Source of the DNA: Flavobacterium psychrophilum
GTDB taxonomy: Bacteria; Bacteroidota; Bacteroidia; Flavobacteriales; Flavobacteriaceae
Length of the DNA: 64,000 bases
Direction of reading: 5' to 3'
Assembly: GCA_945862065.1 (NCBI GenBank)
Contig: CAMAWT010000010.1
Coordinates: 1-64,000 of the forward strand
A model generated the notes under the pieces. The model did no database searches. It was given only the letters and a program-made list of their open reading frames with translations, and was not told where the DNA came from. The translations under genes were made by a program, and so were the position numbers. Of the stretch, positions 7,959 to 18,800 are shown in pieces. Numbering within the stretch: the stretch's first letter is position 1; each line of letters begins with the position of its first letter.

Positions 7959-8978
7959 TTAAGCGTTATACATAAAGAGAAAATATGCCTGATGAGTAGA
8001 ATTAAATTGAGGTGCATCCCAACCACACTCAGCACGGAAATCTTTTGCAAACTCAAAATTTTTCACATAGACTTTTAAGTGCTCTTCTGTTGTATCTAAA
8101 ATCACAAAACCCGCTTGATTATTAGTAATTCTTATTTTCGGATATTTATTATATGCCAAGTGCTCTGAACTTGCATTACCAAATAAAGTAACTTTTGGTT
8201 TTAGAGTATTTAAAAAATCGTAGTTTCTATCTGAATCTCTTCCATGATGTGGTGCAAACAAAACATCAATATTAGAAACTTCACTTTTGTGATTTTTCAA
8301 TATATAACCCCATGAATCATCGTGAGTGTCGCCCGCTAATAGTATCTTCCACTTTCCACCGTCCTTTTTTGGTGGTGTAAATAATATAGCATAAGAAGCA
8401 TCATTGTAGTCTTCTGTGTCGTTGCCATTTTTTACAAGTTCAGCTGTTGGACATAAAATTGTAATGTCGTCTTCATTATAATATTGATTGCTTTGTTTTG
8501 AAAAATATGTTAGACGCTTGGTATCTGTATTTTTACCTGCTCTCAAATTTTTATAAAATTTCCAATCTTCTTTGTTGTATCCACCAAAAAAATTATTGAG
8601 GTCAATGTCTTTATCGTTGTCAGTATCCCAAGTATTTACAACTTCAAATTCTTCATATAAATCTTTAATTCCATCTAAGTGGTCCATATCTGGATGAGAA
8701 ATAATAAACCTAAAAATGCTACTAACTTTTAGTTTGGTTTTTAAATAATCAATTGGATTATCGGGTTCTTTCTTTTGGTTATAGTTTGTCTTATTGGATG
8801 GAACGTGAGTTCTATTTCTCATTTCTTCTCTTTCCTTTGAAGATTTTACAGCTTTTTCTTCATCAGTGTCTTCATCATTATAGGCATTACTTACATCCAT
8901 AACTGTAATTCGTCCTGAATTGTGTTTTATAATATTACAGTCTCCTTCGAGTACGTTTTAAAAATGAATGGTCGCCAT
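7959..8978 (-). pseudogene. ComEC-type metallo-beta-lactamase fold protein with early stop codon
   Basis: From the ATG at 8978 the frame reads MATIHF, then TAA (8960-8958), then NVLEGDCNIIKHNSGRITV and on through DVSNAYND to the stop. The N-terminal strand with its GD motif is what the family expects (hxFLNVGxGD), so the TAA most simply replaces a Leu codon. A shortened 313-residue product from the ATG at 8900 would keep SHPDMDHLDG (the SHxDxDH metal motif of ComEC/Rec2-type enzymes), LLAGDTHDDS and APHHGRDSD, but would lose the first strand. The intact protein would have 339 residues and probably act as a metal-dependent nuclease or hydrolase. Recent inactivation, an alternative start or a sequencing error are all possible. 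Confidence 0.7.
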
Positions 8979-9113
8979 ATTTTTCTATTTTTAATGTTAG
9001 ATGCTTTTTGTTTGTGCGTTGTGGTTGCATTGCCCATAACGTTCCGCGGCTTTGCGAAGTGGCGGCTTGTTTAATAGTTTATCATAAATATATAATTTTC
9101 TACTTTCAAAATG

Positions 9114-9160
9114 TAAAAGTACTCTACCCTATTTTATCAACATTGCGTAATTTTACGCTT
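9114..9160 (-). promoter_or_regulatory. Dyad-controlled promoter pointing into the cassette units
   Basis: TTGCGTAATTTTACGCTT is at 9143-9160. On the minus strand TACTTTTA follows exactly 21 bp later (9121-9114). The first gene downstream is the metallo-beta-lactamase gene at 8978, so this promoter could drive the cassette genes. Spacing is identical to the promoters at 3969-4015 and 23099-23174. Confidence 0.55.
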
Positions 9161-9163
9161 CCC

Positions 9164-9197
9164 ACAAAAAAAAACCACAACTTTTAAGTTGTGGTTT
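9164..9197 (-). terminator. Intrinsic terminator after the lipoprotein gene
   Basis: A 12-bp perfect stem (9172-9183 with 9186-9197) with a 2-nt loop is followed on the minus strand by a T run. It lies about 90 bp after the lipoprotein stop and probably ends the T9SS-Rhs-lipoprotein operon. It can also function on the plus strand. Confidence 0.65.
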
Positions 9198-9285
9198 ATT
9201 ATACTTCTTTTTTGTAGGCACAAATTTCAAATCCTCGCTATCCGTTGTAGGGCATATCCGCGTCATCGGCTTCATTTGTATTTTG

Positions 9286-9831
9286 TTAATCTATTTTAAC
9301 AAATCTGTTTTCAACTACCTTATATCTCTCTTCAATTGAATCACTTACAAAAATTGAACTATTATTTTCCTCATTATATCTATATGAAAAATAGAAAGAC
9401 TTAATATTAAAAGTCTCTGAAGAATATTTATATTTTGAATACATTGGATCAGAAGATGAGATTTTTAATTTAGAAACAACTTCATTTTTTTTTAACGAAT
9501 AAATACATAAAAACACATCATTCCAATTTATCATGTTAAATACAGGTTTATAAATAGGTCTATAAATCTTCTTGTAACTTAAAATTATAAAATCATCATT
9601 TAGTTTATATTGATTACCAAAATAGTATTCTGTATTTATATTAAAAACAAAAGAATTTACTTCATTTGTTTTTTCTAATATATTTAAGTTCACATTGGGA
9701 ATTTTTTTATCTGAAAACGAATTCAATTCCTCAACACTATTGACTTTTTTAAATTGTATTAAAAAATCTTTGTTTATAGTATTACAACTAAAAAATATTA
9801 TTGAAAAAAATATTAAAATTATTAATCTCAT
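9286..9831 (-). CDS. Small lipoprotein, candidate immunity protein to the Rhs tip
   Basis: This 181-residue protein has a lipoprotein signal peptide, MRLIILIFFSIIFFSC, with the lipobox cysteine at residue 16. The mature part is beta-rich in appearance (many Tyr, Phe and Asn residues) and matches no family I know. It starts 12 bp after the Rhs stop on the same strand. In polymorphic toxin loci the gene directly after an Rhs or YD-repeat protein usually encodes the cognate immunity protein. A membrane-anchored one would fit a toxin acting in the periplasm or on entry. Function is inferred from position. Its strong AT richness, visible by eye, fits exchange together with the toxin tip. Confidence 0.7.
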   Translation of the reverse strand: MRLIILIFFSIIFFSCNTINKDFLIQFKKVNSVEELNSFSDKKIPNVNLNILEKTNEVNSFVFNINTEYYFGNQYKLNDDFIILSYKKIYRPIYKPVFNMINWNDVFLCIYSLKKNEVVSKLKISSSDPMYSKYKYSSETFNIKSFYFSYRYNEENNSSIFVSDSIEERYKVVENRFVKID

Positions 9832-9843
9832 GATACTAAAATA

Positions 9844-12800
9844 TTAATGGTTATCTCTTACTTCTGTTAAAATAAAATTCAATTTTTGTTTCCCATGTGA
9901 TTCCCCAAATGTTTTTGTGCTATTATCCGAAAAATAATATCCTCCTTTGGAATCTTGTCTCAAATAAAATCGATTTTCTTTCAAATCAGTTGCAATCCGT
10001 TTTCTATCATCATATTCAGAACTAACATAATTGTCATAATAAGAAAAATATGGTATCCCTCCTTTTTCAACCCCCATTCCAACTACTGTAATATAATGAT
10101 TTGTAGCGACATTATTATTGTCAGTAGAATTTACTCCATAATTACCATCTGCTCCGTATCTCCTTTCATACATAACACCAATCATAACTGGTTTACCTTC
10201 TTTTAATTTTTCTATCATCACATCAACTCCTTTTTGTAAATTCACATCTGGTGTTTTATTTGTTGATTGATTTTGCCTATTTTTATCTATATACATATTT
10301 ATTTGGTAGCCTGCACCATCTGGAGTTGTGTTAGAAAGACCTGATTCTTTATTTTGTAATCGAGCAGATTCATTGCAATCATGTACATTATTGTAATCAA
10401 TCCACTTTTTACCTCTTAATACATTTTCAACATTTGTTATGTTTCTAAAATTTGGTTTTGTTGTTGGTGGGTCATATCCAGAATATGGATAATTTGGCGA
10501 CTTACCATTAGGGTCAATTAAATTAATTGGATTGTCATTACAATATACGTAGGGTGATAAATTTGGAAACTTCTCAACAAGAGGATCAACATTCAACCAT
10601 ATACTTGTTCGAGGGTCATAGTACCTCGCTCCATAATAGTAAAGCCCAGTCTCCTCATCCAGCTCTTTGCCGTTAAACTTATACGGATTGTTGTAATCTT
10701 CGGTATAACTGTGTTGCTCAAAGAACGTTTCTCCAAAGGGTAAATTTACAAAAAATTGGTAAGGATTACCACTTCCATCGGTTAAAAATGTACCTGTACC
10801 CAAATGGTCGTTGTGAAAAAAGTAAATACCTCGGGTATTTTCTACCATGGCCGTAGTAGCACGTGCCTTAGTACTATCTATTTCTTCAGCTTGTTTTGCA
10901 GCGGCTTGCTTGTAGGGTGCAAACGTTACCTTATTCAGTTTCTGGTCTTTTAGTAAGAATTCTAAATCAGCCACTTGACGTTGCGCCGTAGTTGTTTCCT
11001 TGCTAGGGGTTCCATTTTTTAAATAAGAGTTTTCTTCAAAAATACTTATGGATTTACTACCCAATTGGGTGGCTATGCGCTCACTACCCACATAGTAGTG
11101 CTTGCTGTATTGCTTGTTGGCATCTAGCACCAAATAGGCACTGGCATAGGTCGTGTAATTTTCTAACGTGGCATTTTGGTTTTGTACCAGCTGTCCATTT
11201 TCAAAAACTTGTTCATAGTGTGTACTGGCTTTAAGGGTACGGTTGCCCGAAGCATCATAAATAAAATGGTGCATTTGGTCGCGGTCCATCAACACACGCA
11301 AGCGGTCGCTCTCGTCCCAAAGTAAATGGCGCATTTCGCCCGTAGAAGTTGTACGGTGTTCAAGATTTCCATTGGCATCATAATAATAATGCTCGTTTAC
11401 ATCACCCCCCTCAATCTTTTCTACTTGGTGGGTTCCTTCTTTGTACGTGTAATGGTGCTTGTAGGAATTATCTTCAACCACTGCATCGTTTTTATGATGT
11501 AATTGTTTTTTGTAAAGAATACCATGGGTTGTGTTATATTCCATAGCAAGTTCATAATTGGCCGTGTTTGTGTTTGAATTGGCATTGTTCCCTAAAAAGT
11601 CTCCGTGGGCACCCACCAATCGGTTTAAATTATCATATGTATAATTATGCGAATAAACACCTCCTAATTGGTTGGTATCATTAAAAGTAGCCGAGTTACT
11701 CAATTGTTCAACATTACCTACTTGGTCATAACTGTAGGTATTATTCAACATATCTTGTCCGTTGCTGGCCGTGCTAATTAAATGATCCAATCGACGTAAA
11801 TTGGGCGTATAGGCATACCTGTTTTCTGTTTGATTACCATATTTAATGTAGGTACGCTGTTCAAAGTGGTCATAGTCTATTTGTTCTACATAGGTATAAC
11901 CATTGCCTTGTACTTCTCCTTTCATCCGCATCAAATTACCCCCTAGGTCATAGGTGTAGTTTAATTTCTCACCATCAGGGTAAATGAGTGTTTTAATACG
12001 GTTGAAACTGTCGTAAACAAAACTAGTCTCAAAGGCTCGTGTTGGCAAGTTGGGCGCTTCAATCACACGTTTATTGTAAACAAGTTCACCCATTGAACCG
12101 TATTTAAATTGTTGTTTACCCGTGGCATCTTCCTGTAAGATTAGCCTGCCTGTTTCATTACCCTCTCCGTCATTTCCATAGGTATAGCTGACATTACTTA
12201 TATTGGGCTGGTCGTTTTGTAGTGGGAAAATAATTTTTTCTAAACGGTTATAATGATAAAAATAATCGATAAAAGTATGATTGACTGCCAATTTAGAGGT
12301 TTGTAACTTTATTAAATTACTTGCAGGATCATATAAATATTTCATTGTACCACGGTCGGGATTTGACATGGCGGTTTTTCTACCTGCAAGATCATATTCA
12401 TAAACCGTTGGTAAATCTTCTGCGTCTTCATACTTCATGAGTTCTCCAAGGGCGTTGTAGTGAAATTTTGTCCATATATCACCGTCAGGGCCCACGTTAT
12501 TTGTAGCGGTTGTTTTTCCTTGAATGTCTTTGAAAACATCTGATATGATTTGGGTTGAGGCATTTTGATTGGCTATGGATCGACTATGAAGCGTTACATG
12601 TCCAAATACATCTGTAGCCAAGTCAAAAGAAATCAAGCTCTCTACTCCTGCAGGATCTATCGATTTAACCGCTCGATTGATTTCATCGTATTGGGTTTCG
12701 GTAAAATAGTTCGCATCAGGGTCGTTCAACTGGTTTATTTGCATATTTACAGAACAATCTTTGACCTCTTTTGTTGGATGATATTGCTTGATGGCTCTAC

Positions 12801-15800
12801 CTAATTCGTCAATCGTTGTGGCTCCAGAAACCGACATGTACTCTTGGTATTGAGGGCTTTCTGGTGATCCAAGGTTTAATTCGATGTCTTTTTTTACTTG
12901 AACAGCTCTAGCAAGTCCATCCATAAAAGTAATGGTTTCGATTGGGTTTTCTGGATGTTGGCTGTCAAAATGCTGGGTAAAGGCAACCGGCATGAACTGA
13001 GCTGATTGAATACAATCTTGAAATTCTGATTCTTGTAATTGGGCGTGTTGGGTGAAGTAACCCATTTTTATCGTATAACCGTTAGGTTGTTCATTGGGAG
13101 CGGTTACCTGAATCACTCGACCCATTGAATCATAGGAATAGTTCATTTCGTTTCCAGCCAAATCAATTGTTTGTATTACATTGTCAAACAAAGGATCGTA
13201 AGAAGCTGAAGATTTGTAACCAAACGCGTCTGTAATGTGAGTTACATATTTATTTAAATACGTGTCATATTGATAACTATAACTCATGTTTTGATCTTGA
13301 TGATTAGCAGGTAAATTTACATGAACTAAATTACCGTAAGAATCATAGGTAAAATTACTTATAGCGTACTCACTATTGTTGAGCTTTACGCTAATGCGCT
13401 CAATCTCACCAGTGGTCATATTGGCTTGCGTTTCGCGATAGCGTACCGTTTGACCATTTGTGCTTACGGTTAAATTCTTAGGTACATGAAGTAGGTTATT
13501 ATTCAGAACATGGTAGACTATTGTTGTAGTGTATTCATCTCCTATAAGGGCGGTATCCCCTTGGTTGTTGTACTTTATTACTCTACCATATTTATCATAG
13601 TTAAAAGACACTTTGGAAGTAATACCTGTTGCAGTATATTCCTGCAGTGTAGAAGTGGTTTGCTTGAGTAACACACTGGCTTGTTTGCGCCCTTCTGTTC
13701 CACCCACATCAAAGGTGAATGGTTTTTCATCAAGCAAATTGATAGTGCCATCTGAATTAGTAGTATATAATCCGTAGGTATTTTCTGAAGTACTATAGAC
13801 ATCTGTGGGAGCTGTACCCTCGCCTTTTGCAACGGTTGTTTTCTTTACTAATCCGTTTAAAAAATAACTTTGATTGTGAAACTCGGTCGTATTTGTTTTG
13901 TAAACAACTCCTTCCTTTTTTACTTGCTCAATTACTTTTTCATAACCATAAAATGCGCGTTCACGACGGTCATATTTACCATTTACATATTTAAAAAAGG
14001 TGGTTAATGTATCGGCACCATCGTTTGCTAAATCATATCCATCATTAACTTGTACAGAGGTCAAAGCCCATTTTGGATGTGGGTTGTTATAAGATGCCTT
14101 TTGTAAAGTATAATCCAAATTAAAACTTCCCCCTAGTGGATTTGTCACTTGCTTTAATTTATTTGTACGTTTAACCCTAGAATAGTAAACAAGGTATTTA
14201 TTTCCTTGTTTGCTAACAAAGTCTAAGTGTCCGTCGGCATCCATGTCTTTAAACTCCTTATTGGATTCAGAAATTGATAAATTAGCACTTCCAGAGACAG
14301 TAACACCTGCTTTAATGTGTATGAAAGGAATAACTGCAACAAAAGGAATTATTATATAAAAAACACATTTTCCCTTAAATTTACTATAACTTCCAGAAAC
14401 TGAAAATGAGGTTTGTTCGCTATTTTGGAACAGCGTAATATAAGGGGCTACTTGTGCATAATTTAAATTGGTAGCAGTAGATGAGAATTTATTTCCTAAA
14501 TTAAATTTAACTTCACCCCCAGTTGCATTTAAAGTAAGTAAATCGGGTAACCCGTCTCCATTGATGTCTACATAAACTTTGTTTGAATTTCCGTTTGATC
14601 TTGAATATCCTAAATTAAGTGAAAACGGCAAAGTATTCACTGGCAAGTCTGTAGAACTTAAAGAAATGGAGGGTACTTCCTTTGGAGTTGGTTTTGTTTC
14701 TGCAGGAACCATCGAAGAAAATGGTTCATTCACCGAATTAAAATAAGATCCATAATTAAATCTAATGCCGCTATTTTCATCATACAAGTCGGTAAGTCCA
14801 TCGCCATTTAAATCTAATAAGGTTTGAAACTCTTTATTGCTTCCTGCTAAATTCAAATTTAATCCCATATTCCCTATACTGCTGGCAATTCCATTATCAG
14901 CAGAAAAGAATCCATTTGCTTTACTGCTATAAAATGAATCTATATCACATCGTCCTGCAATTGGATATCCACCCTTTAACGTTGCTGAAACATTGAAGTT
15001 TTTTGAGGCGTTAACAGTACTTAATGAAATTTGATTACTTAGTTTATGCCCTCCTGTTTTGGTAGTTTTCCAGAAGGAATTGGATGAAATAATATCTGGA
15101 TATCGATCGCCATTTAAATCCACAAAATCAGAAAGTAAATCACTATATCTAGAACCGCTGTAGGATGTTGTGAAATTACCATAACCTGCAGAATAGGAAA
15201 GTGCGACACTTCTATAATCTTTATCAACCGCATACATACCTGTATTACTATTGATTGTTAATTCGGGCATTTCTGGCGAATCACTTCCTAAATAATCCGT
15301 TGCAAATAATCCTGACTGAATTTCTCCCGCTTTACAAAAACTTTTTTCTGAGTATTGATTTTGAAAATTACCATTCCATCTTCTAGCCAAATTACTCAGC
15401 TCAATTTTAGCTTCCATTTGCATAAAAGCAGCATTAACAGATACACCACTCACAACAGGGTTTTGAGCAATACTATCAACGATGGATTCAACATTATCAA
15501 AAGTGATGGCTTCATTGTTTGCTGGCAAATTAAGTTGACTGTTAATAGCATTATTGACACAGTTTTCATATTCTGCTTCTGTAGCAGTTGAATTTTGGCA
15601 ATTTGCATATAATGAACTTAATTGATTAACATTAAATTCCAATTCGTGTTCATCAATTAGCTTGCTAAATTGGTCAAAAGGTATTGAAGTATTCAAATTG
15701 AAATTAGAATTGTATATAAATTGTCCCCAATTTCGATGCATTCCTCCTAAATGGTTGTATAAATTTGTGTTGGGATATAGCAATACTCTTTTTACTAGAC

Positions 15801-18800
15801 CAGAAGATGTATTGGCTAATTCATTGGCTGTTCCTATGGCAATGTTAGCCGCATTAGGGATGAAATTCATGATACTGTTCGTACTTAAACCACAATTTGG
15901 AGCATACGATACATTATTAGTGTATTTATAGAACATCTTTAAATTGGCCACACCATCCAAGTAAAATTCAAAATTAACATTAGAAATATCGGTTCCACTT
16001 GTTAAATTAACCGGAATTGGCGTGGAATCATTTGTACCAAAAACACCATTCTGTAAGTATATGTTTCTTTTTCCTAATAAAATACCATTCTTTTTTACCA
16101 CAAAAGTAAAAGCTGCATTGTCTGTTGAAGAAAAAGCATAAGGATTAGAAGGTGCAGACACTGGCATTATAGGAGTTACAAAATAGTTGTTGGTTGTACT
16201 ATTGAATGAATAGTTAATGGTATTACATTTAAAAACATACGGAGAGTTCATATTTCCTGCATTCCTGATATTTAAATCGGTTGCCTCTTGAAAAATAGTA
16301 TGTGAAGGGATTGCATATTTTAAAAAAGAAGCCGTGGAGGTATTCTCTAAAGCAGAAAACTCAAAAAACGGATACCAATCTTCACTATTCCAGTTAATGT
16401 TTGAGTCAGAAATTACTTCAAAAACATAACCGCAGTTAGAACTTCTTTTATTTGTAATAGCATCTTGAATATTTTGACCTGGTAATATATCATTGCTATT
16501 TGCTACATAGTCGTATTCAAACAGAATATTCTCTTCAAGAAATTGACCCGACTCATCATATTGTTTTTTAGTAATTTTAAATTTAGTATTATCCGACAGA
16601 TTATTCAATGGTAAGTCTGGCCACGAAATGGTAACGTTTCCTAATTGATTAACTTCTACTTCACCTGTACCTGAATCGAGTTTAAAACCTTCTGAATGCT
16701 TGTATAGTTTTGTATTAAATGAATTAGAATCCGTATTTACACCTGGTATCAAATATTGAATTACCGGAGAAGTTTTAAAAACATCGTTGACAATATTTGT
16801 GTTTTTATGTACTCTAAAAAATAGCTTTTGCCCTCTTTTTACAATTAACTCATTGCTTGGTGCGCCAAGAGGTGGGTTGTTACCACTATAGTTTGTAATA
16901 TCAACCATTTGTTGTGTGATTGCATTGGTAAACTCTTTCAAATAAATTCTAAATGGAACTGAATTTGTCTCTATTAATTTTGTTTCGATGGTGTATAAAA
17001 CTTTACTATTTGCTGTAGTAGGGAAAAACTCCATGCTATCTGTAATTTTTATTTTGCCATCATAAGGAGCCTCCCAAACTCTAACAATATCATATTTATC
17101 GTATTCAAAGTCTGTTGTCTCAGGCTCAGGGTCTGGTAAATTTTCATGGCTATAGGTAGCTGCGGTGATCAATAAATTTGGCGTATTTGCACTTGTAGTC
17201 TCAAATACATTATTCCCCGTGTTAAAATATACTTTACCGTTTTTTACAACATCAATTAAACCATCGCTATTACTATCGTTCAAGTATACCGAGGTCGTTT
17301 CATTTGTTTTGAAACGTTTTCTACCCACATAAAACCCTCCAAACATCAAATCAAAAGATTCTAAAAACATCGTTTTGGTTTTAGATTTTGATTTAGAAAA
17401 CTCATCAACATTCGACAATTCGATGTCTGACCCAAAATTTATTCCGTTTGTAAATTCATCTATGATTCTTGGAAAGTAAATTAGTTTACCGTTTTTTTTC
17501 ATCAGAACATCATCCCATCCATCACCATTGATATCTACAAACGAGACTTTACCTTTGTTTTCGGAATACGATTCCCCAAATGGAAAACCAACTGTAAAAT
17601 TACGTTGTGGACTATTTGACACATAAAAGAGTTCCATCCCAACTGCTGGCCTCAAATCCCAACTAAATTCAGTTTTTTGAGTTGAATTTAATTTTGATGC
17701 ATTTATTAAATTACCAACATTGAGTAAATAATCTGGATTAGAACTAGTTTCAATCGCTATTTCTTTTCCTTTTTCATATAATACTTCTACACCTTTATCG
17801 TCAGTAACATCATCAAAATATTCAAATTTATGCTCGTTTTCAATAGTGCCCTCTGCATTAGATTCTATTACTTTATCAAGTAATGATTTATTGAACTTTC
17901 CAATACTATAATTAAGCTTGTAAAATCGGATCAATGTGTCATCAAAAGAGACAGCTATTTTATTCAATAAATAAGGCTCTACTATTTTTACCCCAAGCAT
18001 ATTATTGATTGAAATGTCGTTTCTATAAACATTTTGACTTTCAAACTTAATCTTATAATTACCGTCGGCACCTTGATAGCCAGTATATACTATTTCATCA
18101 ATTTGATAATTCAATCCACCATTAATATTTGTATTGTCTCCGGTTGCATTGGACACTAAAGTTGATGAATAATAATATTTTACATTATTTCCGTATACAT
18201 CTTCAGTCATGTATAATGACCATTGCACAATATTTCCTTGATCATTCTTTATTACTGCATTTTCAATTATATCTTCTTTGCCACCATACCAACTTATTGT
18301 CCCGTCTGTTGAAGTGACTTTCCAATAATAATTGATTGGTGAATCACCTATTCGTTCAATTTTATCAAAACTATTTTGTTTACGATAGGTAAATTGAGCA
18401 TTGGTAATTCGGGCTCGATCTTGCGTAGAATAAGCTCCTGAATTGGTTTCATAATGCCTATTAGGCATCCAATCTTTACCATTTAATTTAGGGAACATTA
18501 ATTGCTCTCCATTTAGAACATACATTTCTGACTCTGTATTTGCATCAAAAGTAGGTGTTCCCCATCTAGTGTCTAAAGAGATTGCAGGTGTTGATAGATT
18601 CCAACCTTCACCTAACCAACCATTCCCAGATTCACTATTGTATTGCAAACCTATTTGAGGTTGCATGCCATTTCTACCAGCCGGAATTTTAATTGGATAT
18701 GATAAATTGGCGTCTCCTCTTTGAGAAGCACTGGGAGGACTTATTAAAGTTAATTGACTCGATGGGTCTGCTGCCTTGATATCATTCATCATTGTTGGCG

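Larger units (their letters stand above)
7107..9039 (-). mobile_element. Integron-cassette-like unit carrying MBL and 4TM genes
   Basis: On the minus strand the unit begins TTATGGGCA immediately after AACG (9040) and ends with TGCCCATAAC at the start of the hairpin that closes it (7226-7236). The nine bases at its start are complementary to its end, as in the neighbouring DUF3800 unit with a different sequence. Both units share the invariant AACAGC and AACGTT flanks. Confidence 0.5.
8979..9285. other. Gene-free stretch with half attC-like site, dyad promoter and terminator
   Basis: It holds a one-sided attC-like arm at 9036-9070 (minus: GCCGCCACTTCGCAAAG, then CGGAACG), whose partner arm is missing. 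It also holds a dyad promoter at 9114-9160 and a terminator hairpin at 9164-9197. The missing arm suggests that the preceding cassette was deleted or displaced by the insertion of the Rhs locus. Confidence 0.5.

Noticed and set aside
13578..13832. Minus-strand open frame within the Rhs gene and several plus-strand frames within 9.9-18.3 kb
   Set aside because: They overlap the intact 3438-residue frame, which has continuous domain content. They are shadows.
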